From: Triplophysa rosa
Lineage: Eukaryota > Chordata > Actinopteri > Cypriniformes > Nemacheilidae
Direction of reading: 5' to 3'
Assembly: GCF_024868665.1 (NCBI RefSeq)
Contig: NC_079900.1
Coordinates: 17,620,165-17,684,164 of the forward strand
Length of the DNA stretch: 64,000 nucleotides
The translations under genes and the position numbers were made by a program. A model generated the notes under the pieces. The model saw only the letters and a program-made list of their open reading frames with translations, had not been told where the DNA came from and made no database searches. Numbering within the stretch: position 1 is the stretch's first letter; each line of letters starts with the position of its first letter. This document shows, piece by piece, positions 60,256 to 64,000 of this stretch.

Positions 60256-61257
60256 TTATTCCATATCGACATCAACTGAGTCTTTGTCGGTGTCCTTGCT
60301 GGTTGTCGCTGATTCTGAATTTTGTGGTGGATAGTCTGGTAACGACTGCTCCTTTTTCTCTGATTGTGGAGATTTTGGCTCGGCGAGGTCTAACTGTATA
60401 TCTTGTGGGCATCTTTCATTACAGCTGCCCGATGAATGACCATTAATGGTAGTCTGTGGTGGACTGCTCTGTGGTGAACACGTTATGCTGCCCGACTGAC
60501 TGACCTGGCCTTTGATTGCACGCGCGACGGTGCTGTTTACATTGCTGTTCTCCTTGGTGTTCCTGTGTCCTGGGTTTCCAGCAAAGTTATTATCAGTGGC
60601 CGGCCCTTTCTGTCCATTTTCAGCATCAGGGCTTGACGTCGTTGTCTTCAAAGCAGTCTGTGGAACAATGAAACCTAGAGGTTGCGTTATAGGGTAAAGT
60701 AAAAAATGTCCTTTCCCTATCAAAGGCCGTGGAGTGGGTACTGGAAAGTCCATAGGCGACTTGCGCCGAGGCCTGGAGTCCGATAGAAGGCTTTCCACGC
60801 TAAAGGGACTGGGTTTTTGAAGAGCGGAAGACCTACTACTGGAGCACAAATTTGACTGCTGACCGCTGTCGGACGAGTCCAGCTCGGATCCACGTGCGTC
60901 TTGGTCTGTGTTTCTTTGGTCCTCGAGTTTCTGCGGTGTTTGGTCACAGCTTGGTTGCGTTTGGTTGAAATGGATATTTTGCTCGCTGTCCGTTATTTGT
61001 GACAAGCCACTGTCACTGTCAGATCCTGGGGTGTGAAATAAGTCCCCCGAAATGAGTTTATTCTGGGATTTTAAAAGCCGTCTTTCTTGTTTCCTTTTCT
61101 TTTTTTCCATCCTCTCCAGTTCTCTGCGTGCAATTTCCTCCGGGTCCATGGGCTCGCCACTGCAGGTCGTCGGATGGGAGTTGTGTGCAGGTCGCCCCGG
61201 CCCCTTTTTCGTGTTCTCCTTTTTTCTCCATTTTGCTCTGCGATTTTGAAACCATAC
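60256..61257 (-). CDS. uncx: uncx coding exon 3 (recognition helix and C-terminal region)
   Basis: Acceptor TTAG| precedes GTATGG at 61257 and the frame runs to TAA at 60258-60256, giving 333 residues. It opens with [19 protein letters not shown], the core of the recognition helix with Q50 and N51, then [17 protein letters not shown] and an ATG at 61149 that is internal, not a start. Downstream are the charged E/K/R segment, a Ser/Asp/Gln-rich linker, the FSVESLLSD motif, [16 protein letters not shown] and an acidic C-terminus. The overlapping open frames on both strands in this interval are shadows. Confidence 0.96.
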   Translation of the reverse strand, partial: VWFQNRRAKWRKKENTKKGPGRPAHNSHPTTCSGEPMDPEEIARRELERMEKKKRKQERRLLKSQNKLISGDLFHTPGSDSDSGLSQITDSEQNIHFNQTQPSCDQTPQKLEDQRNTDQDARGSELDSSDSGQQSNLCSSSRSSALQKPSPFSVESLLSDSRPRRKSPMDFPVPTPRPLIGKGHFLLYPITQPLGFIVPQTALKTTTSSPDAENGQKGPATDNNFAGNPGHRNTKENSNVNSTVARAIKGQVSQSGSITCSPQSSPPQTTINGHSSGSCNERCPQDIQLDLAEPKSPQSEKKEQSLPDYPPQNSESATTSKDTDKDSVDVDME

Positions 61258-63260
61258 CTAATCATCGAAAACAAAATAAACATTAACTTATCTGGGAAAC
61301 TAAAGCAATGGCAAATACGTCTGCATTAAAAAAACAGACAGGCCTATGGCTACGTAAAGGCTTTTTTTAAATTAAAATGTAAACATTATATTTGGGTATG
61401 CAGACCTATATTACCACAAAGAGATGTGCATATTTATCTGGCCAAAATAATAATAAGAAGATGAAGAAATAATAATAATTCAGGTTTGAAAAAAAAATTA
61501 TGTATAAGCCTACTTCTACATAATGTTTTTTTTGTCCTGATAATGCTAACATACAGATACTACAATTTAAAAATAATGTTGAAGTTAAAATACATCATCA
61601 GTTGTTTTAAAAATGGACGTTTTAAAAATGAATGCATTTTTTGACGATTTTTTCATTTTAGCCAAGCAGTTTAGGTTTGTAGGCCAAACGTTTGAAACTA
61701 AAATTACAGTCCACAATAATAAATGACCGCACGACTGACAAAGAAGAAATACTGCAAATTAGTAAAGGACCGAATTTTATAAGAGCACATATATTTGTAA
61801 ATTGATATTAATTTGTAATATTTTATAAGGAAGGTGCATCCTTTGCCCCCACAATCTTACAAACGACTTTGGTTGAAAAAGAGAATAATAAAAAAACAGT
61901 AACAATATTATTTTTATTAAAGGTAATCTATTTTTTATTATTGTATTATTTTTACAATGCTATGTGGGGCCTACTGCATAGTCTACACAATAAGAAAATA
62001 CAGCAGATAAACTACAAAAAGCCGATGTCGTGTGAGAAAGCACTTATTTATATACAAATTAAACTATAGGATAAATATTTTTTTAAACCGTAATTAATTG
62101 TATACAGAAACATTAGCAAAACGAGCATTTCTGGTGATTTGAACAAACAAAAATTACAAGCAGAAAAACTGAAATAAACTTCAACTAAACGATTTACATA
62201 AAACCATTGCGTTCAGTCAGCAGATTTATTTTGATCCATTGAATGAATAAAGTCACATCACAACACTTAAAGGACAAATTCATTGAATTTACCTGCACTC
62301 TTGATTCTATCAAATCCAATCTCAGAGCAAGTGCTTCCCTCATGAACACATCTGGATAGTGACTTTCATTAAAAGCCTTCTCTAATTCTTCCAGCTGCCA
62401 GCCTGTGAAATTGGTACGAGTTCGTCTTCTTTTACAACCCGGACTATCCTTCTCTGGATCCCCCGAATCTATATGAAAAACAATAAATTAGAATCGCGTA
62501 CAACTTGTTCAGTTGTGGCCACCATAACAGTGGGCCCACTGATTTCTTCATGATGTTTATTTTTCTGCAACTAGTATATACTATTATTACGTAGCTACTA
62601 CTATAACAGTATACAATATAGCCTACTATATTAGCCTATATACTATCATATGTGTGTGAGACAGGGCAAAGATAAAAGCCATTTTTATTTGGTTTAGTCT
62701 TGTAATAAATGTCAAGAACAGAGAGATAAAGACAGTAAAGTACATGTCTGTATAATTTTACTATAAAAATATGTAAATAGTGTGCTATGTTAGCCTCTAT
62801 AACTCTCCAAATCCGTCTGCTTTTTTCAAGTAGTAAACGTTACAAACACACGAGAGAAAGGCTTCTTTTGTTTTGCAGGCTAAAGCGCGTTCTCGAAAGC
62901 TTTATGGGAAAACTCTTCTTTGTCAACAACAAGACAAAAACATGCTCCCTCGCGTCAGTTAAAAGCCCATTTTAGCAAGTGTTCGCGGTCCGTTTGCTTA
63001 CCTGTCAGTTTGTAGTGTTGGTTATCTCCATTCATGCCGCAGCCAGCCGACAAGAGAGGGTTCGAGTTAACCACAGACGCTGTGCACGAGCCGTTAAGTA
63101 ATCCGTCTATTGAGAAAGGAACCGCGGCCGTAGATTGAAGTTGATGACCGGCTAATTCGTACATGTGATGGTGGCTGAGATGGTAAGGAAAGCTCACCAT
63201 CCCACCGAGGGAGCCTCCGAACTGGGCATGAGGTGGATCCAGTATCCTGCTGTCCATCAT
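60256..63260 (-). CDS. uncx: UNC homeobox transcription factor (Unc4.1 type), complete, three coding exons
   Basis: Paired-type homeodomain transcription factor that acts in the nucleus; the family is known for roles in posterior somite halves and axial skeleton, kidney and neurons. Joining 63260-63002, 62468-62293 and 61257-60256 gives 478 codons plus TAA with canonical GT-AG introns of 533 and 1035 bp. Seen in the protein: an N-terminal family signature with [10 protein letters not shown] (11-20) and [13 protein letters not shown] (31-43); an eh1/octapeptide-like VPFSIDGLL (47-55); a homeodomain at about 100-159 with F8, L16, F20, W48, Q50 (residue 149) and N51 (150); a basic segment rich in E/K/R (about 184-209); a second eh1-like [10 protein letters not shown] (about 296-305); a conserved [16 protein letters not shown] block (about 327-342); and the acidic end VDVDME. 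Mammalian UNCX is somewhat longer (about 530 residues) with Ala/Pro/Gly-rich linkers, which are Ser/Asn/Gln/Thr-rich here. Teleosts can carry two uncx paralogues and I cannot tell which this is. No frameshift or lost residue was seen. Confidence 0.96.
61258..62292 (-). other. uncx: uncx intron 2 (splits the homeodomain at 46/47)
   Basis: A 1035-bp GT-AG intron in phase 0, very AT-rich with many homopolymer A/T runs. Its position between homeodomain residues 46 and 47 is the intron site common in paired-type homeobox genes. No exon-like or RNA-like sequence was seen inside. Confidence 0.9.
62293..62468 (-). CDS. uncx: uncx coding exon 2 (first 46 homeodomain residues)
   Basis: This 176-nt exon was found by splicing logic, being too short to stand out as an open frame. 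Acceptor ...TATAG| precedes 62468 and donor CAG|GTAAAT follows 62293. With the one base from exon 1 it encodes 59 residues, beginning [20 protein letters not shown] and ending LIESRVQ. This holds the basic N-terminal arm, helix 1, helix 2 and the start of helix 3 of the homeodomain. The exon ends in phase 0. Confidence 0.96.
62469..63001 (-). other. uncx: uncx intron 1
   Basis: A 533-bp GT-AG intron in phase 1. It contains a degenerate AT-rich stretch at about 62574-62650 built from TATACTAT/TAGCCTA-like words. No other gene or clear mobile element was seen inside. Confidence 0.9.
63002..63260 (-). CDS. uncx: uncx coding exon 1
   Basis: Encodes residues 1-86 plus the first base of codon 87. 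The start is the first of two consecutive ATGs. The second (63257-63255) has the better Kozak context (A at -3, G at +4), so initiation could occur at either. Reading upstream in frame, TAA occurs at 63308-63306 with no ATG between, so the protein cannot extend further N-terminally. The donor is CAG|GTAAGC, with GT at 63001-63000. The exon carries the N-terminal family signature and the eh1-like FSIDGLL, which in related factors recruits Groucho/TLE corepressors (family knowledge, not shown here). Confidence 0.95.
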
Positions 63261-63480
63261 CTCCCAGGCAAAAGGAAACGACGTCTGGTGGTCGGTGATG
63301 TGAATTTAAAAAACATGCAGCGCGAGAGAGCAGCGAGGAGGGGACATGATGTGGGGAGCAGGATGAGCTGTTCTTTATCAACACGAAGCTTCCAATAATT
63401 AGCTTAGGCTCTGGGAATTTGAGACCAATGAGAAGCGTTAATCGGCGCTGACGTCAGAGACGTGGTCCGAAAACGCTTTC
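63261..63480 (-). promoter_or_regulatory. uncx: Probable uncx promoter and 5' leader
   Basis: Directly upstream of the ATG. On the plus strand it contains CCAAT at 63392-63396 and 63425-63429, a palindromic homeodomain site TAATTA at 63396-63401, and a perfect palindromic CRE TGACGTCA at 63449-63456. A TTTAAA-type AT run lies at 63304-63311, but it is too close to the ATG for a confident TATA call. The transcription start cannot be fixed from sequence. Confidence 0.55.
63449..63456. promoter_or_regulatory. Consensus CRE palindrome TGACGTCA
   Basis: Full 8-bp cAMP-response-element palindrome, 189-196 bp upstream of the uncx start codon and 19 bp from a CCAAT motif. CREB/ATF-family factors bind this sequence (established knowledge). 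Use at this promoter is an inference from position. Confidence 0.5.
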
Positions 63481-64000
63481 CATATCGATTGCTAATTAAA
63501 CCTGACATCCACCTCAATAAACAATATCAGAGCTGTCACAACAAGACAGGAGGGCTTTGATAAGAACTACATCACGACTACACAGGGGGCCTTAGAGGGA
63601 GAGCGATCAGATTTGATACCCAGTTAAACGCTAAATAGACACTGAAATCTCACCTCGGACCGCAGCCACACGCGGCGGCGGATTCATCACCGTTTGAGAC
63701 AATGTCCCTCTATTCAAATCCAATCCAATCTTTTTTTCCACGCACAAACAAACAAGAACTCACAAAAGAAACGGGGGAAAACAAACACACATCAATACAC
63801 CGGCAAGCTGAAACGTTGCCATGTGAGCAGGTAAGATAAATTGACCGACCTAGCTTATTTATTTGCGAGGGGATGCTTAGACTACCTGTCACAAGTCAAC
63901 CTGAAGATATTCGTTAAACGAAGCTGTCACATGTGATTCAAATCTACAACCAGTTAAGACAATGCTTAAAAAACATGGAATTGTCTTAACTCATTTCGCT
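63481..64000. other. Upstream flank of uncx, no gene seen
   Basis: Unique-looking sequence 5' of the uncx promoter with TAATTA-type motifs (for example about 63493-63498) and no mobile-element signature. It could hold proximal regulatory elements. No coding exon is supported. Confidence 0.35.

Noticed and set aside
60512..60697. Plus-strand open frame within uncx exon 3
   Set aside because: Antisense shadow of the real exon.
61058..61283. Minus-strand frames across the intron 2 / exon 3 junction
   Set aside because: They read through the splice acceptor in other frames; only the frame giving [13 protein letters not shown] is real.
63304..63311. TATA-like AT run upstream of uncx
   Set aside because: Only about 45 bp from the ATG, leaving almost no room for a 5' leader, and an ordinary A/T run.
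63094..63384. Minus-strand 96-codon frame over the uncx start
   Set aside because: Out of frame with the supported exon 1, begins at a GTG and has no family similarity.

Overview
This window looks like nuclear DNA from a teleost fish, most likely a cyprinid. The evidence is a spliced vertebrate homeobox gene with canonical GT-AG introns. Around it lie many copies of interspersed elements that I associate with cyprinid genomes: foldback MITEs with GGGATAGTTCACCC ends, TGTGACCCTGG-ended DNA elements, and a tRNA-derived SINE. The species call is an inference from these repeats and from the protein; no database was searched.

The only protein-coding gene I can support is on the minus strand at the right end (60256-63260). 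It is the Unc4.1-type homeobox transcription factor gene uncx, in three coding exons: 63260-63002, 62468-62293 and 61257-60256. These join in frame into a 478-residue protein. The second intron splits the homeodomain between positions 46 and 47, as in many paired-type genes. The start is supported by an in-frame stop 16 codons upstream. A short 3'UTR probably ends after the AATAAA at 59954-59949. About 190 bp upstream of the ATG there is a perfect CRE (TGACGTCA) and there are two CCAAT motifs.

Everything left of the gene (1 to about 59930) is its 3' flank and holds no convincing coding sequence; all open frames there are short and unrelated to known families. It alternates between two kinds of DNA. 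One kind is long, repeat-free, moderate-GC sequence dense in TAAT/ATTA motifs, which resembles the conserved non-coding enhancers that typically surround developmental transcription-factor genes. The strongest-looking blocks are about 770-1065, 4730-5060, 24530-25130, 39160-40130, 44830-45260, 57900-58640 and 58880-59830. The other kind is clusters of mobile-element copies: 1886-2075, 3133-3425, 6291-6772, 22650-22942, 24059-24432, 25990-26710, 28180-28948, 32768-33686, 40481-40725, 47934-48195, 50977-51282, 53045-53835 and 56494-56813. Conservation itself cannot be seen in one sequence, so the enhancer reading is inference.

The largest non-TE structure is a roughly 2-kb minisatellite (about 14815-16775) with a 32-bp unit containing a small dyad. 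It has a recognisable three-fold duplication of a variant block and a stretch of damaged units. I did not find a new multi-gene system; the best leads are the candidate enhancers, the minisatellite and two clear cases of transposons nested inside transposons.
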